From NCBI GenBank assembly GCA_965153355.1, contig OZ231128.1, forward strand, positions 41,788,001 to 41,852,000: DNA of 64,000 bases, read 5' to 3'. This DNA is from Flaccisagitta enflata (Eukaryota > Chaetognatha > Sagittoidea > Aphragmophora). The notes under the pieces were generated by a model. The model worked only from the letters and a program-made list of their open reading frames with translations, ran no database searches and was not told where the DNA came from. Below, piece after piece: positions 1 through 11,220 of this stretch. Every line of letters begins with the position of its first letter. Positions within the stretch are counted from its first letter, which is position 1. A program made the translations under genes and the position numbers.

Positions 1-275
1 CTGAGCCTTTAGGTTAGGATTTGGGCCTCAAGGCTGGGATTTGAGCCTCAAGGCTGGGATTTGAGTCTCAAGGCTGGGATTTGAGCCTTGAGGCTGAGAT
101 TTGAGCTTCAAGGCAAGAATTTGGGCCTTGAAGCAAGAATTTTACCTTTAGATTAAGATTTTGGCCCCACAGCTGGGATATGAGCTTTGAAGGGGGTGGA
201 TGGACGGAGAAGGAGGAGAAATTTGTCCTGTGTGAAAGCATGGGTCCCCCCTTTGGGGCCGCTGCCCAAAAGGAA
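1..275. mobile_element. Minisatellite element family A, copy 1 (cut by window start)
   Basis: About nine copies of a 20-bp unit containing GGCTGGGATTTGAGCCT run to about position 180. They are followed by GGACGGAGAAGGAGGAG, AGCATGGGTCCCCC and the GC-rich arm GGGGCCGCTGCCCAAAA. The same order occurs at 25254-25970 and 57058-57702. The left arm lies outside the window. No coding signal. Confidence 0.8.
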
Positions 276-747
276 AATCAAACTCTGCCGTAGGTCTCGA
301 AAAGCCGAAGGTATTCTTTGACTTTTTTTCCAAATGACATTGATGCATGCATAATTCATGGAATAATTCACTCCAACTGAAAGTGGCAAGCAGCATGAAG
401 ATGGCACCACAGGCCTTAGAATTTGACTTTTTCCTAGGAGAACCTTGATCAATAATTAAGTTTGAAGGATGGAATGGTGGAAGGTAATGTGAAATGAAAA
501 ATTGGCTGATACACATGTGATAATTTCTGAGCATTACGTCAAGGTGCACAGGAAGGGGCAATTTTCACGGTCAAATCCTATTCTAGATGAAAAGTAAAAT
601 GAAGAATTGACAATTTTTTAAAAAGAAATCATGTTTTAGTATCATTTATTCATTTTTTTGCATTGAGAATCCTTTATGTGTTCAAAATCAGTTGGAAAAA
701 TTGAGAGAAAAAAATCAAAAATAAACCTCCATTCCTTGACTTGTCTT

Positions 748-889
748 ACGTGAAATTCTTAATCTGTCTCTGAATGCATAAATTTGCATTTTTAAAAACA
801 TGGCCCTGTTCTAAAAACATATAGGAAAGGGGCCATGTTCTTAGAAATGCAAAATTTTGCATTCAGAGACAGATTAAGAATTTCACGCA
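748..889. mobile_element. Short palindromic MITE with TCTGTCTCTGAATGCA arms
   Basis: The left arm GTGAAATTCTTAATCTGTCT and its continuation reappear inverted on the right, ending GATTAAGAATTTCACGC. The arms are about 62 bp with few mismatches around a 16-bp centre. The same core (GAATCTGTCTCTGAATGCA) forms the palindrome at 3441-3582. Confidence 0.85.
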
Positions 890-905
890 AAATGATTTTC
901 CAAAA

Positions 906-985
906 TTACTGCAACTGCAACTTACGGCTCGTGCCCAGCAACTGCAACTGCAACTGCAACTGCAACTTACGGCTCGTGCCCAGCC
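906..985. repeat. Direct duplication with CAACTG hexamers
   Basis: CTGCAACTTACGGCTCGTGC is present twice, preceded each time by (CAACTG) units. This creates an artefactual Cys/Ser repeat frame on the minus strand. Confidence 0.8.
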
Positions 986-1335
986 ACAATTAGTGCCCCT
1001 GCTAAAAAAAATATGCCTCTGCCCATCGAAATCACTGCCCCTGCCCATCTGCATTACTGCCCCTACTTATTGGCCGTGTATCTATTAAGTTCAGGCATGC
1101 ACTGTGTCAAAACAGGTGCGCGAAAAACATTTTATTGAAAACCGGGAGTGAAACGCTGCCATCAGACATCATTTTTCGCCATTTGCCGTCATCAAAAAGT
1201 ATTTTTGATACAAAATTCGAAATCTACGTCCAAAATTGTGTCGAGTAAGGGGCTATGTGCAGATTTTCTCCTTGACTGGGAATGTTTTTTTGTATGAAAA
1301 CTGTGAAAAAAACTTTGTCAATCAGCTCTAGTTTT

Positions 1336-1425
1336 TAGTCGCGTGCTACGCGACTCTATGACCCGCTATTTCTGTCGGTCGGTTGGTCTGTCCATCTGTT
1401 GGTTGGTCACCATTAGTTTTTTTTT
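1336..1425 (+). mobile_element. Hairpin-GTCC family element, copy 1
   Basis: AGTCGCGTGCTACGCGACT forms a perfect 8-bp stem, preceded by TTTTT and followed by CTATGACCCGC and GTCGGTCGGTTGGTCTGTCC. The same arrangement occurs near 5347, 36932 and 52059, and inverted near 21440. Confidence 0.7.
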
Positions 1426-1434
1426 TGTAAATAT

Positions 1435-1700
1435 TGTTATTCTAAAGCCATTATAAGTCATTCTAAGTCATCTTAAGTCATCTTAAGTCATTTTAAGTCA
1501 TTTCAAGTCATTTTAAGTCACTAATGCAATTCAAAGTCAATGCTATTAAAAGTCAATGCTATTAAAAGTCAATGTCATTAATAGTCAATGCCATTCAAAG
1601 TCAATGCTATTAAAAGTCAATACCATTAAAAGTCAATGCCATTAATAGTCAAAGTCATTAAAAGTCATTCTAAGTCTTTTTAAGTCATTAAAAGTCATTG
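1435..1700. repeat. AAGTCAtt minisatellite
   Basis: Tandem TAAGTCATTT (about 10 bp) grades into AAGTCAATGCTATTAA (about 19 bp) and back. Roughly 22 copies of AAGTCA in total. Confidence 0.9.
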
Positions 1701-1717
1701 CAAAAAGTGTTATGTAT

Positions 1718-2291
1718 AACTAGTCATCCAAGGATCGCACATGGTCAGCAGTACCCAATGCCCTGCTTGGAGTGATCAGCGGAAGAACTGGAGTGAGAGT
1801 AGGGCAGCGGCCCCAAAACGCCAATGTCCTGTAGAACACAAGGGTGAATTTCCAGACATCTTGAGAAGGCACATTGAAGGGCTGATTTGATTGATTGGAG
1901 CTCAGTAATGAGGCATGTAGGGGCTGATTGGGGGGTTCCAGGGCTCAAACGAGATCAGGGATAAGGGCAGATTAGGGACAGGAGAGGGTTATGTGGAAAG
2001 CTGAATTGAGACCCAAACTGTCAGATTTTGGGCTTGAGAGCGCTAATTTTGGAACTGAGAGGGCTGATTTTGGGCCTGAGAGGGCTGAGTTATGGGCCTG
2101 AGAGGCTTGATTTTGGGCCGGAGAGAGCTGATATTGGGTCTGATAAGGCTGATTCTGGGCCTGAGGGGCCTGGGGGGGATGTACGGATGAATGGATGTAC
2201 AGACGGATGGACGTACGGATGAACGGACGGACGTGTGGAAATTCACCAGTGTCCTACAGGACATCGGCCCTTTGGGGCTGAGCCCAAAAAG
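1718..2291 (+). mobile_element. Minisatellite element family B, copy 1
   Basis: Starts AACTAGTCATCCAAGGAT, then GGTCAGCAGTACCC, then the arm GGGCAGCGGCCCC...TGTCCTGTAG. A run of 21-bp units follows (GAGAGGGCTGATTTTGGGCC), then GACGGATG-rich DNA, and the arm returns inverted as CCTACAGGACATCGGCCC. Copy 2 lies at 28142-28813 in opposite orientation. Non-coding. Confidence 0.85.
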
Positions 2292-2299
2292 TGTCAACA

Positions 2300-3214
2300 T
2301 TGTTGATTATGAATTAACGACCGCACGCGACTTGTAAGGAATTGGCCTTGTTACACCTCAACACATTTATTTTTCCATCATTAGGGCATTAAAAGTTCAG
2401 GTTTTTTGATGACTGTTACACCGCTACAACACATTTAGTCATCATCTAAGCTCGTGGTTGAAGGGTTTGCACCAAATATTGCTAATTTCCCGACGCCTAG
2501 TGGATAATGCATTGTGCATTCACTCGGCCATTCAATTGGATAATTTTTTTGGTTGTTCAGTTCATATCATTACCCTTACCCAACATTGATCATTCGTTCT
2601 AAGCACTGCCCCTGCCCATGGGTATATCATTATGTCACCAGTATCCAGCTTCATTCGTTTCAAACATGTTGGTCTCTTATCTACGATGTTGGCGCAAGTT
2701 TTTCATGAAACAAGGAAAAAAGTAATTAGAATCAATACCTCTTAATTACTCTAAGTCCATCAAACGGTATTAAAACTAGTGACTGGGGCAGTAACTAAGA
2801 CTAATGACCCCGTTTTTTTCAAAGCCCAATTTAGCTGACAAGGTGGTGAGTCCGAGTTCAGATGACTTTATCTGTAAACACTACTTGATAAGGACTACCT
2901 CTGATACAAATTTGATCAAATTCGAAGATAGGCATGTTTTTGATATTTCATCACCATTTTTTACGTGAGCATCGCGAATAATGTCAAATGCGGTCAAATG
3001 TTGCAAATTTGGTATCAAACTGAACCTTTGGTTATTGACTTTCTGTTAATTCATTGATTTTTGTTGGGAAAGCTTGTTCAATATGTATATGCACGGCCAG
3101 AAGAAGAGGTAGAAAGTATCGGTAATTAGGGTTACAACCCCCAATACTCCCCAGCTGTCAGTCTAAACACTTTTAAGAAACAGGCCATGTGTTTAAAAAT
3201 GCAAAATTTTGCAT
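2300..3214. other. Non-coding AT-rich stretch
   Basis: No open frame, tandem repeat or paired inverted arms could be supported here. Confidence 0.5.
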
Positions 3215-4078
3215 ATGTCGTGGTGCAGAATAGCCTCAAATTTGACAAATCGTTCTGTTCTGTGAAGGAATACGCTGCTATGCAGCGGAAATATAACAAA
3301 AACTAAAGTCTTATGCATGCTTAATACTCCCTAAATTAATTGAAAAATGGTTAACTGACCAATGATATTAATCTCGCATCGGTAAAGTCGCAGCATACCT
3401 AGTGAAACAAAAGAATTGCACGGAAAACATGAGATGTTGCCACGTAAAAAACCGAATCTGTCTCTGAATGCAAAATTGTGCATTTCTAAACACATGGCCT
3501 GTTTCTTAAAAGTGTTTAGACTGATGCCATGTTTTTCAAAATGCAAAATTTTGAATTCAGAGACAGATTCGGTTTTTTACGCGAGACATGTTAATGCACA
3601 AGAATCAATTTGTATTAAAAATTTATCAATTTCGCATCCTTTTTTTTCACATTTCCTAAGCATATGGTACAGAAAAACTTTTTCCTATGCAAAAAATTGA
3701 TGATTACCAACCACAAACCCTTTTTCCCGATAAAAAATCTTTGAATATATAAAATAAAAAATATTGTATAAATTGTTTTGACTTGCCAAATTTTGTATTC
3801 GTTTGCACTGTGACATACAGAGACAGATTCGGTTTTTCACGTGGCAACACCTGATGTTTTCCGTGCAATTCTTTTTAAGAAAATCTGTTGTTTCACTGAG
3901 TATGCTGTGACGTTACCGATGCGAGATCAATACTATTGGTCAGTTAACCACTTTTCAATTAATTTAGGGAGTATAAAGCATGCATAAGACTTTAGTTTTT
4001 GTTATATTTTCGCTGCGAAGCAGCGTATTCCACCACAGAACAGAACGATTTGTCAAATTTGACGCTGTTCTGCACCAG
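3215..4078. mobile_element. Palindromic element, about 860 bp, with an inner palindrome
   Basis: The outer arms (about 3220-3470 and 3818-4077) share CAAATTTGACAAATCGTTCTG, TTAGGGAGTA, GCATGCATAAGACTTTAG and GTGCAATTCTTTT in inverted order. Nested inside is a second palindrome, 3441-3582, with CACGTAAAAAACCGAATCTG arms. The structure fits a foldback or MITE insertion into a related copy. No transposase frame. Confidence 0.85.
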
Positions 4079-4149
4079 GACAGGACTTCGCTTAAATATG
4101 GAAGGGGTGTTATTGGTCCGTTGGTCCGTCGGTCCATGCGTTTTCGAAG

Positions 4150-4475
4150 CTTTTTGGGCAGCGGCCCCGAAGGGGACGAAGTCCTGTACAATGCAGGGGG
4201 ACTTTCATTTGTCCGTTTATTCGTTCGTTTGTCCATGCGTCCCCCCCAGGCCCTCTCAGGCCTAAAATCTGCCCTTTCAGAGCTGAAATCTACCCTCTCA
4301 GGCCTGAAATCTGCCCTCTCAGGCCTTTAATCTCCCTTCTCAGGCCTTGAATCTGCCCTCCGGGCCTGAAATCTGCCCTCTTAGGCTTGAAATCTGCCCT
4401 CTCAGGACCTCTCAGGCCTTGAATCTGCCCTCTCAGATTATCGCTGACCACATATTGCCCTTGGGCGACCTGTTG
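4150..4475. mobile_element. Minisatellite element family C, copy 1
   Basis: The arm TTTTTGGGCAGCGGCCCCGA and GGGGACGAAGTCCTGTACA leads to GTCCGTTTATTCGTTCG. About eight 21-bp units follow (CTCTCAGGCCTGAAATCTGC), and the copy ends ATCGCTGACCACATATTGCC and TTGGGCGACCTGTTG. The end motif is shared with 53272-53314. The 21-bp unit is the complement of the family B unit. Confidence 0.82.
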
Positions 4476-4536
4476 TTTGTATGTCTGTATGGGAAGGGGG
4501 GGGGGTTGGGAGGGGCGTTGGGTGTGAATGGGGGTT

Positions 4537-4538
<2 letters not shown>

Positions 4539-4577
<39 letters not shown>

Positions 4578-4656
4578 TCTCTTTCTTTCCGCTCGTGTTG
4601 TTCTCTCTCTCTCTCTCTCTCTCTCCATCAGCTTTCTTTCCGCTCGTGTTGTTCTC
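4539..4656. repeat. (CT)n microsatellite, duplicated with its flank
   Basis: Two CT tracts, each followed by CTTTCTTTCCGCTCGTGTTG, mark a local tandem duplication. Confidence 0.95.
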
Positions 4657-4683
4657 CCCCAAAACGCAGTAATTGTCGCATAT

Positions 4684-4720
4684 ACAGTGGAACCCCGCAA
4701 TAACGGATCTCAAGGGACTA
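4684..4720 (+). mobile_element. Single Tc1/mariner-type terminal repeat
   Basis: TACAGTGGAACCCCGCAATA resembles terminal repeats of pogo/Tigger-like elements. No matching inverted end was found nearby, so this is a solo or truncated end. Confidence 0.45.
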
Positions 4721-4789
4721 GCTGTTTTTTTCCGGTTGTGCCGAATTCCGGTGTTGCCAATTTGACTATTTTTGATCATGATTAAGCAA

Positions 4790-5346
4790 AGAATAACTAA
4801 AGTATTGACGCAGGAAGACAGCAAATCCTATAACAAAAAGATAGCGAAAAGCAGCAATGACAATGAATAGGGAAAAATAGGTGTAAAAAAAAAGACAGAA
4901 TGACAGACTGATAGACAGACAGACAGACAGACAGTCAGAAAGACAGGCAGCAATAAAGACAGATTCGAAGACAGAAATATTGACTGATATCCAAACGAAT
5001 CCACAAGTCACGCGGGGTCACATCATTGTTGCGGATGGGTGGGCAGGGGCATTCAACCCTCATACATACCCTCCCCTACCCCATGACCACAAACAGACAA
5101 TCATGACTGCAGCATCATAAATGCGCATTATCACATTTTTTGACTCGATCTTCATGGATTGACAAAGCCCGTTATAGATTTGCCTGCGCAACTAAACAGA
5201 TAATCAGACCAAAAAACGTTTTTGAAGTGATGTCAAAAATGTGACTTGTGTCTGCACGCGGCTTTCCTTTTCTTGCAAGATCGAGTATATTCACTTTTTT
5301 TGGCGATGGAAAAATGAATCCTCTTATTCCATAATGAAGTCATTTT
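4790..5346. other. Non-coding stretch with CAGA tract
   Basis: A short CAGA microsatellite at 4910-4945 is present. GTTGCGGATGGGTGGGCAGGGG near 5030 resembles the inner part of the hairpin-GTCC family. Nothing else supported. Confidence 0.5.
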
Positions 5347-5515
5347 TAGTCGCGGACAAGCGACTCTATAAGAGACTTTGTCCGTCCGTCCCTCCGTCCG
5401 TCCGTCACGCTAGAGTTGAAAAAAATCACCTTAGGTGTGAAAACGCGCTTTATCGCCCCTGCCCACCCGTCCGCAACTGGTTTTGGCCGTGTATCCGGCC
5501 TTGTTTAAAGATGCA
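5341..5515 (+). mobile_element. Hairpin-GTCC family element, copy 2
   Basis: TTTTTAGTCGCGGACAAGCG and ACTCTATAA are followed by GTCCGTCCGTCCCTCCGTCC, then CTGCCCACCCGTCCGCAACT and the end GGCCGTGTATCCGGCCTTGT. This copy shows both ends of the family and gives a length of about 170 bp. Confidence 0.75.
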
Positions 5516-5582
5516 AGATGTTTATTGTTGGAGATGGATGAAACTAATGAAAAGTGCGTCAGTCATGCATTTTCGGGTAAAG

Positions 5583-5584
<2 letters not shown>

Positions 5585-5623
<39 letters not shown>
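5585..5623. repeat. (CT)n microsatellite
   Basis: Uninterrupted CT dinucleotides. Confidence 0.98.
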
Positions 5624-5626
<3 letters not shown>

Positions 5627-6248
5627 CTTTGTGACGGCAAATCTCATTGATGCCGACTATTTCACCACTAGTCCGGCGGCGATTACCATCGATCGATGCC
5701 GATTTTCTGTTATTGGCCTAGGGATTACCGTCCTTCGGACTGCTCGGGTCATTCGAATTAGACGAACTTTTCGATACAGGCGAGGCCGGTACTAACGAGA
5801 TTTTTTAACAAAGAAATAAAAGAAGAAATGCAGGGACCAATGAAATGTTTCCGCTACTGCTGGGTTTCCGTTACTCTTGGGGCCGTTATTGCAAAGTTTA
5901 ACTGTATTTCTGTCTCATTGCTATTTTCTCCGTCCAAAATAATCCTATCGTTCCTCAGGGAAGCACGATCGCCACGAGTCCCATGTCTCCTGATTCTGCT
6001 CGAAGTCTCTTTAGTCCCTGATTTCTTTCTGCCTGTCAAAACATTTGCATTTACGTTACCTCATATATCGTCTCATGAGGAATAACTATGGGACGGCATG
6101 CATCTGCGTGCCGCATTTGATCTTAGACTGTTTATTCCCAAAGATTCATAGATCGGTTGAGTAACATAACACGACGCCTTCTTTAACACGCTTTAAATGG
6201 CCACATTTTCTCTGAATGTGATTCGCTATAAAAGCAATGAAGTACCAT
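5624..6248. other. Non-coding stretch
   Basis: Short open frames only, none recognisable; no repeat structure found. Confidence 0.4.
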
Positions 6249-9011
6249 TTATACCGTCAGAGGTTTTTCTCTCTGTAGGGCTTCAAAAAAAGGGCGAATC
6301 CCCTGAAGTCCATCAAGTTAGGTCTTAAAATGTGCGCAACACCTTGGGGAACACTAATCCAGGCTCGTTATACCCAGTTTCAGGTGCTAGTTCGAATGTC
6401 TCCAAAAAAAGTGCCCAAAATGGCCAAAATTTTTGACCATTTTTGGCCCTTAAACCTATCTTAAACATGGAGTAGAGCCATGAAATTTTGCACACACATG
6501 CATTAGACCCTAATTTAGTTGTATGTAAAAAATTTTGAACCTCGGATAATTTTTAGGTACCTAAATATGGAAAAAACGTGTTTTTCGCAAATTTTGAAAA
6601 GAAAAAAAATTTCGTTACCCCCCTTAAAGTTCACCGATTTGGACAAAATTTTTACTTGAGATACTTCACATTATGAAGTACCTCCATGTAAAATTTCATC
6701 AAAATCGGAGCACTTTAAGTACCCAAAATTGTCATCGAAAATCAAAAAATGGAAAAAAATGACTTCGAAAATTGTCTTTTGGCTGGAGACATGGCCATGT
6801 TATGGCAGGGACGTATGAACCAAGGGCCAAAATTCCTTTTAGTGACTGTTGTTGATGCCCAAAAAAAAATTCATGACCCTGAGAGCATTTTTTGGGTGCC
6901 AAATAACACTTTTTTGGAGACCGTCACACCCAAAATTGCGAAATTTGCGAAATTTTTGGCCTTTTTTCAAATATGGGCCAAAAATTTTGCATGGACATAG
7001 AGTACACCTTAATAAAGATTCATTAAAAAAAAATTTGGTAACAAAAATTTCTAGATACCTAAATTACGAAAAATCTTTTTTTTGCGATTTTTTAAATGAA
7101 AACAAATGTTGTTACCCGACTTAAAGTTCATCGATTTGGACCAAATTTTTACTGAAGATACTTCACATTATGAAGTACCTCCATGCAAAATTTCATCAAA
7201 ATCCAAGCACTTTAAGTACCCAAAATTGTCTTCAAAAATCAAAAAATGGGAAAAAAAAATGACCTGAAAATCGTCTTTTGGCCGGAGACATTGCCATGTT
7301 ATGGCAGGGACGTATGAACCAAGGGCCAAAATTACTTTTTGGGACTGTTGTTGATGCCCCAAAAAAATTTCATAACCTTGAGAGCATTTTTTGGGTGTCA
7401 AATAACAATTTTTTGAAGACCGTTGAACCAGAAATTGCGAAATTGGGAGATTTTAGGCCTTTTTGCAAGTAGAAATCTAAAGAAAAGTTGAAATATGGGC
7501 AATAAATTATGCATGCACATATAGTAGACCCTAACAAAGAATCCTCCAAAAAAATTTTCTTGGTAAAAAAAATTTCTAGGTACCTAAATAAGGAAAAAAC
7601 GGGTTTTTCGCGATTTTTTAAAGAAAAAAGAATGTTGTTACCCCCCTTCAAGTTCACCGATTTGGACAAAATTGTTACTGGAGATACTTCACATTATGGA
7701 GTACCTCCATGCAAAATTTCTACTTGCAAAAAGGCCTAAAATCTCCAAATTTTGCAATTTTCGGTTCAACGGTCTTCAAAAAATTGTTATTTGACACCCA
7801 AGAAAATGCTCTCAAGGTCATGAAATTTTTTTGGGGCATCACAGTCCCTAAAAGTAATTTTGGCCCTTGGTTCATAAGTCCCTGCCATAACATGGCAATG
7901 TCTCCGGCCAAAAGACAATTTTCAGGTCATTTTTTTCCATTTTTTGATTTTTGAAGACAATTTTGGGTACTTAAAGTGCTTCGATTTTGATGAAATTTTG
8001 CATGGGGGTAGTTCGTAATGTGAAGTATCTTCAGTAAAAATTTTGTCCAAATCGATGAACTTTAAGGGGGGTAACGACATTTGGTTTCATTAAAAAAATC
8101 GCGAAAAACCAGATTTTTCCTAATTTAGGCATCTAGAAATTTAAAAAGAAAAAAAAAATTTTTTTCATGAAATTTAAAAAGAAAAAAAATTTTTTTTCAT
8201 GAATCTTTATTAAGGTCTACTATATGTCCATGCAAAATTTTTGGCCCATATTTCAACTTCTCTATAGGTATTAACTTGAAAAAAGGCCAAAAATCGTCAG
8301 ATTTCGCAATTTTGGGTGTGACGGTCTCCAAAAAAGTGTTATTTGATACCCAAAAAATGCTCTCAGGGTCATCAATTTTTTGGGGGGCATCAACAACAGT
8401 CACTAAAAGGAATTTTGGCCCTTGGTTCATACGTCCCTGCCATAACATGGCCATGTCTCCAGCCAAAAGACAATTTTCGAAGTCATTTTTTTCCATTTTT
8501 TGATTTTCAATGACAATTTTGGGTACTTAAAGTGCTCCAATTTTGATGAAATTTTGCATGGAGGTACTTCATAATGTGAAGTATCTCCAGTAAAAATTTT
8601 GTCCAAATCGGTGAACTTTAAGGGGGTAACAATTTTTTTTTCTTTTCAAAATTTGCAAAAAACACGTTTTTTCCATATTTAGGTACCTAAAAATTATCCG
8701 AGGTTCAAAATTTTTTACATACAACTAAATTAGGGTTTAATACATGTGTGTGCAAAATTTCATGGCTCTACTCCATGTTTAAGATAGGTTAAAGGGCCAA
8801 AAACGGTCAAAAATAGCTAATTTTGGCCATTTTGGGCACTTTTTTTGGAGACATTCGAACTAGCACCTGAAACTGGGTATAACAAACCTGGATTAGTGTT
8901 CCCCAAGGTGTTGCGCACATTTTAAGACCCAACTTGATGGACTTCAGGGGACTCGCCCTTTTGACCCCCCTTTTCTTTGAGCTAGAAATAGAAAAACCTC
9001 TGACGGTATAA
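6249..9011. mobile_element. 2.76-kb palindrome built from ~500-bp repeats
   Basis: The outermost bases TTATACCGTCAGAGG are repeated inverted as CCTCTGACGGTATAA. Inner landmarks match in mirror order: AAAATGTGCGCAACACCTTG, TTCGAATGTCTCC and CCATGTTATGGCAGGGACGT. The centre is near 7717. Each arm holds direct repeats of about 495-525 bp starting GTTACCCCCCTTAAAGTTCA (6616, 7111, 7635). TATA or TA flanks both ends, as in TA-targeting DNA transposons. No complete transposase. A 60-85-codon frame recurs in four of the repeat units. Confidence 0.85.
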
Positions 9012-9125
9012 TAGTGCTGAACTCATTCAGCGGATTCATGGCACACACGTATACATGCTATCCCTCCACATATGGTCATGCGCATTTCATTAAGAATCGT
9101 TTGATCCCAACTGACAAATTTTGTA

Positions 9126-9722
9126 CTATCTAGAACATAAGTATATCGACAGTATAGGGATTGAATAATCTATCAGTATGGGAATCATAAAAAAACCTCC
9201 AAAATATGATAGATACTTAATTATACATCTTTGGCGTTCAACAACAAACTGTATATAGATTTTCTTAGCATTTTTACAAAAATGCTGAGAATAAATGCAT
9301 GATTACTCTCCCTCATAAAATTTTATTTGAAAAAATTCCTAAGGGTATGCTATGTTCTCCCTTTTGCTTCAGTTGCAATCCTGATGACTAAGAGAGGTTG
9401 AAATCAACCAAGAAAATGCAACAAAGGTGTTGGGCGCTGTAATGAGGACCAAAAATAGGGTGGAAAAAACCTCCAATCTATCTGAAAATAGACTTAGTAA
9501 CTTGTAAAGAACATAGATGCATTTTTTTTCATATTTTTGATTAGAGTATCAATCTTGTTTTGCTTGTCATTTCTAAACGGCTTGAGCTAAAAGGATGCGA
9601 TTTGCGGCATTTGGTCAGAAATTTGAAGTAGTTTCAGAATCTCACTGATTTTTATGTAATTTTTTTATTCTTTATAGAGTTATTGCTTTAGATGCCTGTC
9701 GATATACATATGTTCTAGATAG
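9126..9722. mobile_element. TA-flanked MITE with CTATCTAGAACATA ends
   Basis: CTATCTAGAACATAAGTATA at the left and its complement at the right (TATATGTTCTAGATAG, one mismatch) form ~27-bp inverted ends reaching TCGACAG, each next to TA (9124-9125, 9723-9724). At 597 bp with no open frame, it fits a Tc1/mariner-type MITE. Confidence 0.8.
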
Positions 9723-9729
9723 TAAGTCG

Positions 9730-10310
9730 TCCCGTGTATGTATCACATTAACTACAATGAATTTGGTCTAAACTAAGTTACTTACTGACTTCATTTCGGA
9801 ATATAAGATCTCGTAAAGAAAATTGTGGACTTAAATTTTGCTGAAATTACTGGGACCGCTTGTACTCAAACAAAAAAAAAATGAAAGAAGACCTCCATGA
9901 CAATGACTTTCGCCCTGAACAAAACATGAAGACGACTAAAGATTAGAATCATGAGCAGGAAATCACTTCACTGCAAGAGCTTAGTTTTGGGGTATTACCC
10001 TATACTTCCAGAAATGTTTTGGTCCAGCGTTTTTTTTAATTTTCAGACGGTAGAATAGATGGAAAATAATTTTCGACGGTTCTTACGGCAAGCTTTTTTC
10101 GCGCTCTTTTTCTTTCTATTTTTCAGCGGACTTTTCTATTCATAGTTTTCTTTATAACTCATGGGGGAACTTTGTTTACAAAAGAAATCAAGGAGTAGAA
10201 TGCCATGGAAACCACCGGACACAACTCTATCAAATGCTAGACTAACTTATTTGGCGAATAGCAGATGAAGTATCGTAGATAATTTTTTTGTTTTTAGCGG
10301 TCAACCATTT
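9730..10310. other. Non-coding AT-rich stretch
   Basis: No supported feature. Confidence 0.4.
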
Positions 10311-10425
10311 GAAAGCGGGTAACGTGTTAGGGTTAGGGGTAGGGTTAGTGGGAGGGTTAGGGATAGGGATAGGCTTGGGGATTAGTTTAGGGTTAGGGTT
10401 AGGGCTAGGGTTTGAGCTAGGAGTG
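10311..10425 (+). repeat. Degenerate interstitial TTAGGG repeat
   Basis: GCGGGTAACGTGTTAGGGTT leads into about 14 imperfect GGGTTA/GGGATA units. The same leader and TTAGGG tract recur at 20826-20910, so this is likely part of a dispersed repeat rather than a telomere relic at a fusion site. Confidence 0.75.
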
Positions 10426-10427
10426 TT

Positions 10428-10826
10428 TTAGAGCTTAATATCTAGTCGTCGATCGGAAAATTGCTCTGGTGGGATTTTCGAGAACAACAAGCACGATAGC
10501 AACATTACCAAAAAAATCTCCGTTAAACCAAGCTTTACGCGTCTTCGCTGAACATGAGGTGGACGGCCAAGCAGCAGAAAAGGTTGAAATGAGGAGACTG
10601 CTGTCGTGCGAAGTTCCTTGACAGCAACTGTCTCGTGCTGCCACGTTTCGTGCCGGCTTCGTTCCCGCCCACACTCAGCAACCGCGATTCGATTCATCAC
10701 CTTTATGACTTTACTTGCTTTATTTACAAATAGCATGATAAATCCATGGCGCATTTTGGATATGGGCCAGTCAGTGGACGAACGAGGCAAAGACCTGCAA
10801 ACAATATTGCAAACAGAATTATTCAT
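10428..10826 (-). other. Unrecognised open frame, 132 codons
   Basis: An open frame of mixed, non-repetitive composition with a hydrophobic stretch near its C-terminus (LTEIFLVMLLSCLLFS). It lies in a locally G+C-richer segment. I recognise no domain. It could be a fragment of an exon or chance; confidence that it is coding is low. Confidence 0.15.
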
Positions 10827-11157
10827 AATGTTTTAGAATTGTATAGAATATGTAACTAATTATCATATAACGCTCTATAGCGCTAACGGACGAAAAATAC
10901 AACGGACGAACAAACAAAAAAATACACATTTTGTCCACAACTGATCGATCGATTCAATAAATGATTAAAAAAAATATATGAATGCCCGGAAGCACGTGAG
11001 CGCTGCAGTTGTGCAACCACGACAACAACGACGACGACAAAGAAGATCAAATTGACAATGGAAATAGTAAGAAAAACACGAACAATAACAACGGGAGGAG
11101 AAAGCACCTAAGGCGGTATTTCATCTATTATGAGGAAAGAAAATGCATTGTCAAAAT

Positions 11158-11162
<5 letters not shown>

Positions 11163-11219
<57 letters not shown>

Positions 11220-11220
11220 G
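11163..11220. repeat. (GA)n(CAGA)n compound microsatellite
   Basis: GA dinucleotides pass directly into CAGA tetranucleotides, a junction seen repeatedly in this window. Confidence 0.97.

Noticed and set aside
2028-2300. Leucine/glycine-repeat frames such as GLILGLRGL
   Set aside because: Translation of the 21-bp minisatellite unit (7 codons) in the family B element; the same happens at 28092-28437 and 4290-4700.
10311-10425. Telomere or chromosome-fusion site from TTAGGG repeats
   Set aside because: Only degenerate units, and the same leader plus tract recurs at 20826, so a dispersed repeat is simpler.
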